This document shows positions 34,912 to 44,197 of a stretch of 64,000 nucleotides of DNA, in pieces. Every line of letters begins with the position of its first letter. The first letter of the stretch is position 1. A program made the translations under genes and the position numbers. The notes under the pieces are model-generated. The model was not told the DNA's origin. It ran no database searches and worked only from the letters and a program-made list of their open reading frames with translations. This stretch comes from DATKEJ01 sp963768715 (GTDB taxonomy: Bacteria > Bacteroidota > Rhodothermia > Rhodothermales > DATKEJ01): NCBI GenBank assembly GCA_963768715.1, contig CAVYJC010000007.1, forward strand, positions 62,001 to 126,000, in the 5' to 3' direction.

Positions 34912-35670
34912 TCAGTGCCGCCGCAGATTCTGCTGCGTGAACGTTCCGGAATCGATGTCCTGATTGAACGTCACGTCGCGAATCTGAAGAATTGTCTGGT
35001 TCCCCGGCTTCTTCTCTTCGGAAAGGATCATCCGCGCGGGGATCACGCGGCCGCCCATATCCTTGATATCCTCGAAGATGAGCGTCCGAATCAGCTCTTC
35101 CCGCTCGTTGTAGTACTCGGCCCGCATGGGCACATAGTCACCGACGCGAATCCACTCCACGACGTGCGACCAGGTGACCGGGGCATCCGGCTTTGCCTTC
35201 AGGTCGAGGACCCACGTCGAATCGCCTCGAAGCGTATCGGTTCGAAGCAGGGTGTGCTCGTAGTCGTGAACGATGCTCGACTCTTTGACCAGATCGTCGT
35301 TCGTAAAATCGGAGCCCATCCATGACTGCATCATCATGGACGGCGGGATCTTGATGACGCGATTGATGCGCGGCACGAACTGCCACATTTCGCGTCCGAT
35401 CTTGAGAAAGCTCGTGCCACGATGGCGGGCCGGATCGAGAATCTCGATAAATGACTTCTCCGTTCCCTCCGACCAGAACTCGAACACCATTTCGCGCTGC
35501 CAGTCGGGCCGGACCACTGTCATGGATTCCGTGCCGTGTTGGGTCTTTCCACGCGTCAGTTGGTCGGCGCGCGTGATGATCTCTGTCGCCGTCGGTTGCG
35601 AAAGCACGTCTACGGCCGTAGCGAGAACAAGGGCCAGAAGCAGCCAGAAGATCCTGGGTACCTGATCCAT
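34912..35670 (-). CDS. LolA-like outer membrane lipoprotein-sorting protein
   Basis: A 252-residue protein. Signal peptide RIFWLLLALVLATAVDVLSQ is followed by a LolA/MucB-type half-barrel (TEIITRADQLTRGKTQHGTE, REMVFEFWSEGTEKSFIEIL, WQFVPRINRVIKIPPSMMMQ, YVPMRAEYYNEREELIRTLI). It belongs to the group annotated as outer membrane lipoprotein-sorting protein, often encoded next to FtsX permeases and a DUF1302-like barrel. It is first in the operon. It probably carries a lipid or lipopeptide between the ABC transporter and the outer membrane. Confidence 0.88.
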   Translation of the reverse strand: MDQVPRIFWLLLALVLATAVDVLSQPTATEIITRADQLTRGKTQHGTESMTVVRPDWQREMVFEFWSEGTEKSFIEILDPARHRGTSFLKIGREMWQFVPRINRVIKIPPSMMMQSWMGSDFTNDDLVKESSIVHDYEHTLLRTDTLRGDSTWVLDLKAKPDAPVTWSHVVEWIRVGDYVPMRAEYYNEREELIRTLIFEDIKDMGGRVIPARMILSEEKKPGNQTILQIRDVTFNQDIDSGTFTQQNLRRH

Positions 35671-36038
35671 TACGATTTGGAGTCGATTTGCAGTTGTACG
35701 CCGCGTTGGGCGAGAGCCTGAATCTACGAGGCGCGAGGTCGTCGGTTACCAACTTCGCAGAAGTTCCATATGAGCGCAGAGCGGCTTGAGCGCAGAGCGC
35801 AGAGGGAGAGCGGGTCGCCGCCACGCAATTTGCGTTTTGCATCCGTCTACGCACGATGTCATCTCGCTTCGCCGGACCGGTGGCTCTCATGATTGAATTG
35901 CGCCGAAACTCACGCAAAGTCCGCAAATACCCGGTAGATCCCTTCGAGTCCGGCACGTACCCTTCAACGGAGGATCATTCTGCATTCTGAACTCTGAATT
36001 AATTCTTAATTCTTAATTATTAATTACTTGCATGCGTC
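35671..36038. other. Spacer upstream of Lol-type operon, with heptads
   Basis: No gene. It holds an agcgcagagcg repeat near 35772-35803 and a heptad tract at about 35981-36028 (attctgc, attctga, actctga, attaatt, cttaatt, cttaatt, attaatt). The promoter of the minus-strand operon should lie at 35680-35750, but no convincing box is seen. Confidence 0.6.
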
Positions 36039-36726
36039 CAGATCGTCCAAATATCCCTCGACGTCACCTCCATCGACGAAGCGCTCGAAACGGCCGAAAT
36101 GGCGCTGCGGGCGGGAGTTGACTGGCTCGAGGCCGGCACCCCGTTAATTATTGCGGAAGGCATGCACGGTGTACGAGCGCTCAGAGACCGGTTCCCTGAA
36201 ACTCCGATCGTTGCCGATCTGAAAACGATGGACGGCGGCTGGCTCGAGGCCGAAATCATGGCGAAAGCCGGCGCGACCCAGGTGGTAGTTATGGCCAGGG
36301 CTCATGAGGAGACCATCCGTTGCGTCGTACAGGCGGGCAAGGACCTCGGCGTGGAGGTCATGGGCGACAATCTCGGCTCTGAAGACATGATCGCCGGCGC
36401 CAAGCGTCTGGAAGATTTCGGGATGCGACTACGTGATTCATCACATCGGATACGACGAGCGTCGCGGCATCGCTAAACGAGGCGAGCCGGCCCCGAATCC
36501 CCTCGACCAGCTTCGCGAGATCGTCGAAGCAGTCTCCGTGCCCGTACAGGCCGTGGGTGGATTGTCGATCGAGCAGGCGGTTGCGACCCCCTCCTACGGC
36601 GCCCCGCTCGTAGTGCTCGGCGCCCCACTGGTCATCGATGCCGATGCATTTCGAACGGCTTCCGGCAACGTCGAAGACTCCCTCCGACTGATTTGTCAGA
36701 AAGTCCACGCGTACGGAGACGTTTGA
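36039..36726 (+). pseudogene. Hexulose-6-phosphate synthase / 3-keto-gulonate-phosphate decarboxylase family, frameshifted
   Basis: VQISLDVTSIDEALETAEMA, GVDWLEAGTPLI, EGMHGVRALRDRFPETPIVA and DLKTMDGG are strong signatures of the HUMPS/OMP-decarboxylase TIM barrel. The frame breaks at about 36421 within ttcgggatgc, where one extra G shifts CDYVIHHIGYDERRGI out of frame; the second part then runs intact to 36726. The N-terminus also lacks an in-frame start: an ATG at 36032 would work only with one base removed. About 230 residues joined. Either two indel errors or a genuinely broken gene. The enzyme would work on C6 phospho-keto sugars, fitting the neighbouring uronate-type genes. Confidence 0.8.
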
Positions 36727-36774
36727 AACCCTCCGCTTGCCTATTCTCAGAGATTCACACCTTTGAGGGAAGCC

Positions 36775-37803
36775 ATGCAGATGCCAGCGGTCGTCAACTT
36801 CGCCCCTGAGCCCGGCAGCGTCGACATCCGGGAAATCGATCGCCCCGCGATCGGCGAACACGACGTACTTCTCGAAGTCGGCAACGTGTCCGTTTGCGGC
36901 TCAGATCTTCATCAGTGGACCGGCACGCACAGTTGGCCGGTAAACTATCCCGTCGTGCTGGGCCATGAGTTCGCCGGCACAATCGCCGAACTCGGTCCGA
37001 GCGTTCGCGGATTCAGAGAGGGAGATCGCGTCGTGAGCGAAACGGCAGCGGTGATCGATCCGAACTCTCCCATGAGCCGGCGGGGACTCTACAACCTGGA
37101 TCCATCCCGGAAAGGGTTCGGTTACGGCGTCAATGGCGCCATGACTCGATACGTTCGAGTCCCCGCAAGATGCCTGCACCATCTTCCCGACACCCTCGAA
37201 TTCCAGCGCGCCGCCCTTACAGAACCGTGCTGCGTCGCTTACAACGCCGTCGTGACCAACGGCGACGTGAAGCCGGGAGACCGGGTACTGGTCCTTGGAC
37301 CGGGTCCGATCGGCATGCTCTGCGCGCTCATGGCGCAGCTCCATGGAGCCGACGTCGCCATCGTCGGACTGGAGCGGGATCGAACCAGGCTCGAAGTGGC
37401 ATCCGGGTATGGACTTACGACGATCATCGGAAGTCCGTCATCCTGGGCAATGGAAGGCGACGGACTCGGCGTTGACGGTGTCGTCGATGCCGCCGGAGCC
37501 TCCGCAGCCCTCAAGATCGCCCTTGATGTGGTGAGACCGGCGGGCTGGATCTCAAAAGTGGGATGGGGACCCGATCCGCTGGGTTTCTCCCTCGACCCAC
37601 TGGTCCAGAAAAACGTGACGCTGCGCGGCAGTTTCAGCCACAACTGGCCCATCTGGGAGGCAGTCATTAACCTGTTGGCTACCGAGCGTCTGGACGTGAA
37701 GCCTCTTATCGGTGGTATTTGGCCGCTCGAAAAGTGGCACGAAGCCTTCGACGAAATGCACGAAGGCCGGATCGTAAAGGCCGTGCTGGCCCCCGGGCAA
37801 TAG
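36775..37803 (+). CDS. Medium-chain polyol/threonine-type dehydrogenase
   Basis: A 342-residue protein. The ATG at 36775 has GAGGGA upstream; the longer TTG start at 36763 is less likely. Catalytic zinc ligands CGSDLH and GHEFAG are present, with a Rossmann nucleotide loop VLVLGPGPIGML near residue 170. The four-Cys structural zinc lobe is absent: the segment VIDPNSPMSRRGLYNLDPSR replaces it. It probably oxidises a sugar alcohol, threonine-like or uronate-derived substrate using NAD(P). It lies 48 bp after the frameshifted synthase gene and 13 bp before an SDR gene, in the same operon. Confidence 0.88.
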   Translation: MQMPAVVNFAPEPGSVDIREIDRPAIGEHDVLLEVGNVSVCGSDLHQWTGTHSWPVNYPVVLGHEFAGTIAELGPSVRGFREGDRVVSETAAVIDPNSPMSRRGLYNLDPSRKGFGYGVNGAMTRYVRVPARCLHHLPDTLEFQRAALTEPCCVAYNAVVTNGDVKPGDRVLVLGPGPIGMLCALMAQLHGADVAIVGLERDRTRLEVASGYGLTTIIGSPSSWAMEGDGLGVDGVVDAAGASAALKIALDVVRPAGWISKVGWGPDPLGFSLDPLVQKNVTLRGSFSHNWPIWEAVINLLATERLDVKPLIGGIWPLEKWHEAFDEMHEGRIVKAVLAPGQ

Positions 37804-37816
37804 CGACTTACTGACC

Positions 37817-38596
37817 ATGGAGCTCAAGGACAAGGCAATTATCGTAACGGGAAGTACGACGGGTATTGGCCGGGCCATCGCTCGACGGTGCGTGACGGAA
37901 GGCGCCAATGTGCTGATCCACGGACGAAACGAAAAGGCCGCCCGGGAGCTGGAGGCCGAACTCGCCCCGCACGCGATGGTCCACATCGATGACCTGGCTG
38001 ATCCGCAGGCGCCGGGTCGCATCGTAGCTGCCGCCCAGCGGGCCTTTGGAAAGCTCGACTGCATCGTGAACAATGCGGCATTTATCGTTCGAGGGGACAT
38101 CAGGACGACCGACGCGGCGCTCTTCGATCGCCTGATGGCGACCAATGTGCGGGCCCCTTTACTCCTGATCCAGGCCGGTCTCGACCTGCTGGCGGCCTCG
38201 AAAGGCTGCGTGCTGAACATCGGCTCGATCAACGCCTACTGCGGCGAGTCGGCGATGCTGCCGTACAGCGTTTCGAAGGGAGCGCTGATGACGCTGTCGA
38301 GAAATCTTGGCGATGCGCTGCATTTGGAGTATGGCGTGCGCGTGAACCACTTTAACGTCGGGTGGGTGCTAACCGAAAACGAGCACCGTTATAAGATCGA
38401 GGACGGTTTGCCGGAGGACTGGCCTTCGCGCCTGCCTCACGAGGTCAATCCATCGGGAACGCTAATCAGCCCGGAAACGATCGCTACGGCCGCCGTCTTC
38501 TGGTTGAGCGATGCTTCGCGTCCCATCAGCAGCTCGGTGGTGGAGCTGGAGCAGTGGCCGCTTATTGGGAGGAATCTGCCAAAAGATGTCGAATAA
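37817..38596 (+). CDS. Short-chain dehydrogenase/reductase
   Basis: A 259-residue protein. It has the TGSTTGIG cofactor loop (11-18), NNAAFIV, the active-site Ser region LNIGSINAY and catalytic YSVSK near residue 153. This is a classical SDR of normal length that binds NAD(P)H. In uronate and alginate pathways a comparable SDR reduces DEH to KDG, but the substrate here cannot be assigned. It follows the dehydrogenase by 13 bp. A heptad tract starts immediately after its stop. Confidence 0.92.
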   Translation: MELKDKAIIVTGSTTGIGRAIARRCVTEGANVLIHGRNEKAARELEAELAPHAMVHIDDLADPQAPGRIVAAAQRAFGKLDCIVNNAAFIVRGDIRTTDAALFDRLMATNVRAPLLLIQAGLDLLAASKGCVLNIGSINAYCGESAMLPYSVSKGALMTLSRNLGDALHLEYGVRVNHFNVGWVLTENEHRYKIEDGLPEDWPSRLPHEVNPSGTLISPETIATAAVFWLSDASRPISSSVVELEQWPLIGRNLPKDVE

Positions 38597-38597
38597 C

Positions 38598-38870
38598 TTC
38601 AAATACCAAACTTCAAATACCAAATATGGCGGCAGGCATGTTCAATGGGTTAGCCTTGGCGATATCTGAAAATCCCCTCTCGCCGGGACTGATCGTTATC
38701 GGCAAAGGAGAAGTTCGGTGTTTGAAGTTTGGTGTTTGGTGTTGGCCGTTGCACGTTCAAGTCTGGCGTTTGCAGTTTGACGTTTGCAGTTTCCCAGTCC
38801 CGTGCGGGTATACCGCTACTGATATTTGCTGCTACTGATATTTGCTGTTTGATATTTGATATTTGAAGTG
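38598..38870. repeat. Heptad tracts, partly as inverted pair
   Basis: Left: cttcaaa, taccaaa, cttcaaa, taccaaa. Right: ggtgttt, gaagttt, ggtgttt, ggtg (38718-38742), which is the inverse of the left arm. Further tttg-type heptads run at 38745-38795 and 38816-38870. The central 85 bp (38633-38717) encode MAAGMFNGLALAISENPL in frame with translated repeat, which I do not regard as a gene. Confidence 0.75.
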
Positions 38871-38877
38871 TGAGGCT

Positions 38878-39760
38878 ATGCCGAAGTTAGCTGCCTTCCC
38901 GAAAGCCTATCATGGACGCGCTCTGCGTCGACGGTTCGATGGATCTCGACGAATGGATCGAACTGGCGGCAACGCTGGACATCGACGGCCTCGAGTTCTA
39001 TTCCGGCTTCCTCGATCTGGAGGATGAGTCCAAGTGGCTGCACTATCGGAGCATGGTCGAGCGCGCCGGACTCGAAATGCCCATGCTCTGCTGCTCACCG
39101 GACTTTTGCCACGAGGATCGCGACTTCCGTGCATCCGAAATCGAGAAGGAGAAACGCTGGATCCGGATGACGGCTGAACTCGGAGGCTCGTACTGCCGCG
39201 TACTCTCTGGCCAGCGGCGGCCCGAAATCGCCGTTTCAGACGGCATCGACTACGTCGTGGAATCGATCAAGGCCTGTCTTTCGACCGCCAGGGCTCACGG
39301 CGTCACGCTGATCATCGAGAACCACTACAAGGACAATTACTGGACCTATCCGGAATTCGCGCAGCGGATGGACGTGTTCTGCGCCATCGTGGACAGGATC
39401 GACGATCCGAACTTTGGCGTGAATTACGACCCGTCGAATACGCTCCTCGCGGGTGAGGATCCTCTCGAACTGTTGGAAAGGGTAAAGCACCGCGTCGTTA
39501 CGATGCATGCTTCCGACCGCTTTCTCAAGTACGGGACCCTGGAGGACCTGCGTAAGGAGGAGGACGTCACCGGATACGCGGCGCGTCTCAGTCATGGTGA
39601 AATCGGGCAGGGCCTCAATGATTACGACGCGATCTTCTCAACCTTGAAGGGCGTAGGCTTCGACGGCTGGATCAGCATCGAGGACGGCGTCGAGGGAATG
39701 GATCAACTCGAGCGCAGCGTCTCCTTTTTGCGGTCACAAATGGCCCAGCACTTCGTCTGA
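38878..39760 (+). CDS. Sugar phosphate isomerase/epimerase (xylose-isomerase-like TIM barrel)
   Basis: The intact frame starts at ATG 38912 and gives 282 residues (MDALCVDGSMDLDEWIELAA). Just upstream, ATG 38878 encodes MPKLAAFPKAY in the next frame; in relatives I know, FPK-Y and MDALCV are continuous, so a one-base insertion near 38909 (tatcatgg) probably displaces the true N-terminus. The core shows LIIENHYKDNY and GVNYDPSN metal-ligand regions (Glu, Asp) and GWISIEDGVEG at the C-terminus. Family members bind Mn2+/Mg2+ and epimerise or isomerise sugars. It follows the dehydrogenase-SDR genes, consistent with sugar catabolism. Confidence 0.85.
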
Positions 39761-39906
39761 ACGCCGTTGCGACCCGGGAATTGGCCGCTTTCAAAAAGTC
39801 TTCGAGTGAACGACTGGCACCGAGACTTGCACCGTCCCTGTGAGCGCAATATTATCGCATCGGCGACAAGCCAAATCGTTACGAACACGAAAAAGGAAGC
39901 AGCATC

Positions 39907-40251
39907 ATGACGAACCCGAAGTTTCAGATCTACCAGACCAAGACCGGTAAATTCCGGTTCAAACTCAATGCCGTGAACGGACAATGCATCCTGACGAGCC
40001 AGAGCTACGCCAGCAAGGCATCGACTAAAGCGGGGATTGCATCGGTCCAGAAGAACTCCGCCAGCGAGGCACAGTTCGTCAAGGACGTCGCCAAGAACGG
40101 TCAGTTCTACTTCAATCTCATCGCTGCGAACAAGCAGGTCGTTGGAACGAGCGAGATGTACACGACCAAGGCCGCGTGCACGAATGGCGTGAAGGCGGTG
40201 ATGCGGGATGCGCCGAAGGCCGGCGTGGAAGACACTACTGTAAAGTCGTAG
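39907..40251 (+). CDS. YegP-like protein with two DUF1508 repeats
   Basis: A 114-residue protein. Two repeats of about 50 residues each (FQIYQTKTGKFRFKLNAVNG then QSYASKASTKAGIASVQKNS; GQFYFNLIAANKQVVGTSEM then TTKAACTNGVKAVMRDA) match DUF1508/YegP. The start has AAAGGAAG 12 bases upstream. Such proteins are small and soluble and often occur singly; the biochemical role is unknown. It is not obviously linked to the flanking catabolic genes. Confidence 0.93.
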   Translation: MTNPKFQIYQTKTGKFRFKLNAVNGQCILTSQSYASKASTKAGIASVQKNSASEAQFVKDVAKNGQFYFNLIAANKQVVGTSEMYTTKAACTNGVKAVMRDAPKAGVEDTTVKS

Positions 40252-40321
40252 GTCCGGGAGCTGCCCCGAACAGGCGAGCACGGGTTCTGAGATACCAGCA
40301 GGCGTGTCTGTCGCCCGGAGG

Positions 40322-40342
40322 GGTCCGTGGTCCGTGGTCCGG
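40322..40342 (+). repeat. Short heptad tract
   Basis: ggtccgt, ggtccgt, ggtccgg, three exact or near-exact 7-base units in the spacer between convergent genes. Confidence 0.65.
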
Positions 40343-40512
40343 TAGCCCGAATTGCTGCCAGGCAGTGATCACGGACCATTCCAGTTTTTGCAATAACGGA
40401 ATACACCGTTGGCATGCCTCCAGAACCACTTCGCTCGTGAATCCCGACTTCGGTCAGTTCGTCTGAAAACTGCAGTGGGCCCGGCATCCGAAACACCGGG
40501 AGTCTCAAACCA

Positions 40513-41094
40513 CTATTGCTCCTGCTTCTCGTTGGGAGTCTCCTCCTCCACATCGGCCGTCTGCGGTTCGGGCGCCGGGGGGGCCATTGCCGCATTCATG
40601 CTCAGATAGGCATCGATAAACTGATCAACCTGACCGACGACTTCGGAAGGAAGTGTGGGAAGACGGAATTTCCCGGCCTTGTCGACTCTGCTCGTTTGCC
40701 ACGTCGACGCACTCGCATAGGACGGAAGCTCACCTTCACCAACATCTACCGTAACATTCTGAAAAAACTGCACCTCTGAGTTGTAGAAATAGACCGGATC
40801 GGCTGCCACGAAATCGAGTTTGATGAGCAGCGTAGGGCCGCGCGGATCCATCGTGAGCTCACCCAGGCCAAGCACCGGCACGCCTTTCTTGACGAGTCGG
40901 TCCTCGACGGCGCTTTTGATCCCAGTGGACGTAAGCCCGGCCTGTCGGACGGCCGGATTCAGCTCTTCGACGACAACGTGCACGCCGTGCAGACCGCGCA
41001 GCGACTCAGCCGTACTTCTAGCGGCAATTCCTTGAGATCGAACAACGCTTGCTGTCGACAGCAACGCCAGCAATGCAAACAGAAATCGGTGCAT
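40513..41094 (-). CDS. Secreted 193-residue protein of unknown function
   Basis: Signal peptide MHRFLFALLALLSTASVVRSQ. The mature part (ESLRGLHGVHVVVEELNPAV, RLVKKGVPVLGLGELTMDPR, GPTLLIKLDFVAADPVYFYN, STWQTSRVDKAG) looks like a periplasmic alpha/beta protein resembling GNA1162/CsgG-type or LPP20-like assembly factors, but the similarity is too weak to name. It has a Pro/Glu-rich C-terminus. It is monocistronic, converging with the YegP gene. Confidence 0.7.
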   Translation of the reverse strand: MHRFLFALLALLSTASVVRSQGIAARSTAESLRGLHGVHVVVEELNPAVRQAGLTSTGIKSAVEDRLVKKGVPVLGLGELTMDPRGPTLLIKLDFVAADPVYFYNSEVQFFQNVTVDVGEGELPSYASASTWQTSRVDKAGKFRLPTLPSEVVGQVDQFIDAYLSMNAAMAPPAPEPQTADVEEETPNEKQEQ

Positions 41095-41263
41095 CTTACT
41101 CCCTCTCGTGGTATCCCTACTGCTTCAAGGTTACTCCAGACACCCGGTCAGGTGCAAATGTACGGAATTTGACGGCGTCCTCGCATACGGCGTGACCCTA
41201 CGACCCCGCGCCGTACATCAGCGGTCGACGAACGGCGCCGTAAATAGCTCGCCTGGCGTGACC

Positions 41264-43582
41264 CTACTTCGGCACACGCTCCTCCCAGTACCTCAGTTTT
41301 CCGACGCCCGGCTTGTCGGGACTCCCATCGAACGCGAGTCCGAATTCCGCGGGGAACTGCTCATGGAGAACGCGATCGCCTTTCTTGATTTTCACGACGC
41401 CCGACACGGCGTAGTCGATCGAATCGGCGTCCTCAACGACGAACAGATTATAGGCATCGGTCTCATAGTCATCGTAACGGGCTTTCCCCGATTCGTAGTC
41501 GTACATCGGGCGGCGCCAGTCGCGGAAGAGTTCTTTCTCCATGTCGAGCTTGGCTCCGACGAGGTACTTCTTGCCGCCCCAATTGATAGAAACGCCGACT
41601 GCCTCAGGATAGGACGGAACGTCCGCCATCTTTACTGCCTCGCGCAGCGCCGCAACATCTGCGTTCTGATCATGCGGAATAAGGACAGTAACGAACGCCT
41701 GCAAGTCATTTCTGTAGCCGTGGCGCCCAATCATCTGGTATACGAACTGCTCCTGCTGCCAGTACCGTGGCTCCGAGCCTGTCCCCTCCTCCAGATGCTC
41801 CCGCTCCGGAAACAGCACCAGGAGGCGCTCATTCCCCGACACGTCGGTGTTTTGCAGGGAATCATATGCCGTGACATACCACCCGTCACCCTGATCAAGA
41901 ATCATCCGCGTGTGCCACATATCGGCCATCGTCAGGTAGCCCGGCTCCGTAAACCGTAGGACGTCGAAAACGACGAACCAGTCGAGGTCCTTTACGTAGT
42001 TGATGATGCGGTCGGCTTCGTAGCCCAGCCGGCGATCGATCACTCTGGTCCGACTCATGTCGAAATGCTTCAGTTTGAGGAAATCGATCTTCCGCGTCTC
42101 GACCTGCTCATGGGCGCCCGAGTTACGTAGGAAGTCGAGGAGCGACTGACCCGGCACCGCGCCGAAGTCGGGCGATGCATATCGATATTCACCAGCCTTC
42201 TGGCCCAGGGCGATCTTGCCGTTGCGAACTACGAGCCGGTTGTGGTAATAATCTGCTCGGTAGGCCCCGTACGGCCCGCTCGGCATATAGTCGCGGTAAC
42301 CGCCGTCATGAAGAAGGATCGAGTTGTTCTTCATCAGCAGGGCGATGCTGTTTTCGTCCGAGTGGCCGTGAGTCGCCTTCTCCTCCTCGATCGGGATGGT
42401 CGTGCGGAGGTACTCCCTGAAGAGCCAGCCGCCATCCCCTTCGTCCCGATAATTGTAGAGCATGTAGGTGCTGTTCGCGTCCCACCCGTCCCTGAACACG
42501 ACTTTCTTGCCTACGATGTCATCCAGGACCTCCTGGCTTCCGGAAACGGGCGCCTCGGCCCCGACGCTGAAATCGGTCCACCGGTAGGCATCCGACAGGC
42601 AGAGCGCCGCGAACATGCTGTGCCGCTCCGTCTTGAGGTCGACGAATTTTCTGAAATACTTTGCGGCGGCCCAGCGATACCGGGGATCTTTGTAGACCGC
42701 GCCTCCCTTCTCGAAGAAGGGAATCATGCGGATCCATTCCTGCCCCCATCCCGCATCACCGAAATCCGGTATGATTCCGGCCGGACTGATCAATTTCAAA
42801 AAGTAGTTGAAGTAGTAATTCATGACCGGCGTGCGATAGAGGCTTTCATCCTCACGCACGTAGCTGGCGTATCCCAGGAGAGAGTACAGCCAGACGGAGT
42901 GATAGCCGGTGGCATCCTCGATTTCCCACTTCCCCCAGTTGTCGGCGGCAATCGCTTCACCGGCCATGGCCCAGCGGTCGCTTCCAGGATGACCCTTCAG
43001 CACTTTGGCCACGTACGTCATCGCCTCGGCACGCAGCATGCCGCGATTCATCGGACCCCACTCCTGGAAATTGACGAGAAAGTCCGCACTCTTGCTCATC
43101 GCATCGACGAGGACGGCATCCTCTTTATCCGTGAGCCAATTGTGCCGCTTCAAGGCATCGTAGGCGTGAACGTATTTGCCGAATGAGAAGATGTTCGGGA
43201 TGATGGGAAGTCCGGCGCTATACTCCGCCTTGGACTTGTAGAAATCCTCCGGGTAGGCATCCCTGTAGTTCCCGTAGTAAAGGAGCAGATCCTTGGCGTG
43301 ATCGAGATACTTGCTGTCGCCCGTAATCTCGTAGAGGTTGGCGTCGAGGGCCGCCAGATAGAGGTCGTTGGGGGGCGGGTTGTATCCGAACACGTAGTCC
43401 AGATCAATGCTTTCCTTCCAGCGTTCCCGTGACGCCTGGAGGTTCTGCCAGCCTTCCTCGGCCGCCGCCACGATATAGGCCATGTACTCATTCTTGGATA
43501 CGGCTTCCGTCTGGCCGTAGGCAACGTTGCCGATGGTCGTCCACGCGAAAACGATCGCGGTTATCTTGAGTAAGCGTGTCAT
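41264..43582 (-). CDS. Heparinase II/III family polysaccharide lyase, exported
   Basis: A 772-residue protein. The start at 43582 (MTRLLKITAIVFAWTTIGNV) gives the signal peptide. The N-terminal half is an alpha/alpha toroid (WGPMNRGMLRAEAMTYVAKV, GWGQEWIRMIPFFEKGG). Near residue 407 THGHSDENSIALLM, then LLHDGGY is the heparinase II/III active-site motif that starts the beta-sandwich half. Such enzymes cleave uronate-containing polysaccharides by beta-elimination. The exact substrate (alginate, heparin-like, ulvan-like) cannot be told. It faces a plus-strand operon with a second lyase of similar size, suggesting joint action. Confidence 0.85.
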   Translation of the reverse strand: MTRLLKITAIVFAWTTIGNVAYGQTEAVSKNEYMAYIVAAAEEGWQNLQASRERWKESIDLDYVFGYNPPPNDLYLAALDANLYEITGDSKYLDHAKDLLLYYGNYRDAYPEDFYKSKAEYSAGLPIIPNIFSFGKYVHAYDALKRHNWLTDKEDAVLVDAMSKSADFLVNFQEWGPMNRGMLRAEAMTYVAKVLKGHPGSDRWAMAGEAIAADNWGKWEIEDATGYHSVWLYSLLGYASYVREDESLYRTPVMNYYFNYFLKLISPAGIIPDFGDAGWGQEWIRMIPFFEKGGAVYKDPRYRWAAAKYFRKFVDLKTERHSMFAALCLSDAYRWTDFSVGAEAPVSGSQEVLDDIVGKKVVFRDGWDANSTYMLYNYRDEGDGGWLFREYLRTTIPIEEEKATHGHSDENSIALLMKNNSILLHDGGYRDYMPSGPYGAYRADYYHNRLVVRNGKIALGQKAGEYRYASPDFGAVPGQSLLDFLRNSGAHEQVETRKIDFLKLKHFDMSRTRVIDRRLGYEADRIINYVKDLDWFVVFDVLRFTEPGYLTMADMWHTRMILDQGDGWYVTAYDSLQNTDVSGNERLLVLFPEREHLEEGTGSEPRYWQQEQFVYQMIGRHGYRNDLQAFVTVLIPHDQNADVAALREAVKMADVPSYPEAVGVSINWGGKKYLVGAKLDMEKELFRDWRRPMYDYESGKARYDDYETDAYNLFVVEDADSIDYAVSGVVKIKKGDRVLHEQFPAEFGLAFDGSPDKPGVGKLRYWEERVPK

Positions 43583-43762
43583 TCGAACAATGTTTGGTTC
43601 AGCAACCGGCATCACGGTCAGAGTCTCGTTTCGCTCGGAGCGAAGCGAATCAGGTTAGGACGTTCGGCTTGGTGAATCAAATGGAATACGTGCCGATTTG
43701 ACGAAATAACGGCTCAGGGCGTTAACTTCGCCGCCGTCACAAAGAACGAGTGCAGGTCGAAT

Positions 43763-44197
43763 TTGGCTAAGACGAGCATCTTCAGGCAGTCGGGAGTCAT
43801 TCCCTACAGGATCAAGAAAGGACGGGTGGAGATATTGCTGGTGACTTCACGCAGCGGTAAACGTTGGGTCATTCCAAAGGGTATCGTCGAGCCTCACCTG
43901 TCGTCACGCCGCTCCGCCGCAAAGGAAGCGCTGGAGGAGGCCGGCATCGAGGGTAAGCTGTCGCGGAAGTCCATCGGCTCGTACGTCTACAAGAAATGGT
44001 CGGGAACGTGCGAGGTCGAGGTGTTCACCATGAAGGTCGAGCAGCAGCGGAAGAAGTGGCAGGAACAGGTGCGGACACGTCGTTGGTTTTCACCTGCCAA
44101 GGCAGCCACGCGTGTGGACGAGAAGAAGTTGACGCAACTCATCCGCATGGTCGGCGAGAGATTGGCGGCGGACTCGAACAAGCCTTCGCGAAAATGA
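43763..44197 (+). CDS. Nudix hydrolase
   Basis: A 144-residue protein. The Nudix box at 40-62 reads GIVEPHLSSRRSAAKEALEEAGI; the EEAG metal ligands are present, but the upstream Glu of the consensus G-x5-E is Leu and RE is KE. RWVIPKG precedes it as in diphosphoinositol/ApnA-type members. The start is TTG 43763 with AGG upstream. It may hydrolyse a nucleoside- or inositol-diphosphate. Its stop overlaps the next gene's start (ATGA), so the pair is co-translated. Confidence 0.87.
   Translation: MAKTSIFRQSGVIPYRIKKGRVEILLVTSRSGKRWVIPKGIVEPHLSSRRSAAKEALEEAGIEGKLSRKSIGSYVYKKWSGTCEVEVFTMKVEQQRKKWQEQVRTRRWFSPAKAATRVDEKKLTQLIRMVGERLAADSNKPSRK

Noticed and set aside
36415..36430. Programmed frameshift in the hexulose-phosphate synthase-family gene
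   Set aside because: No slippery heptamer or downstream structure is evident; the family is not known to use frameshifting, and the start is also disrupted.
42242..43186. Plus-strand open frame of 314 residues
   Set aside because: Antisense shadow of the heparinase-like gene at 41264-43582.
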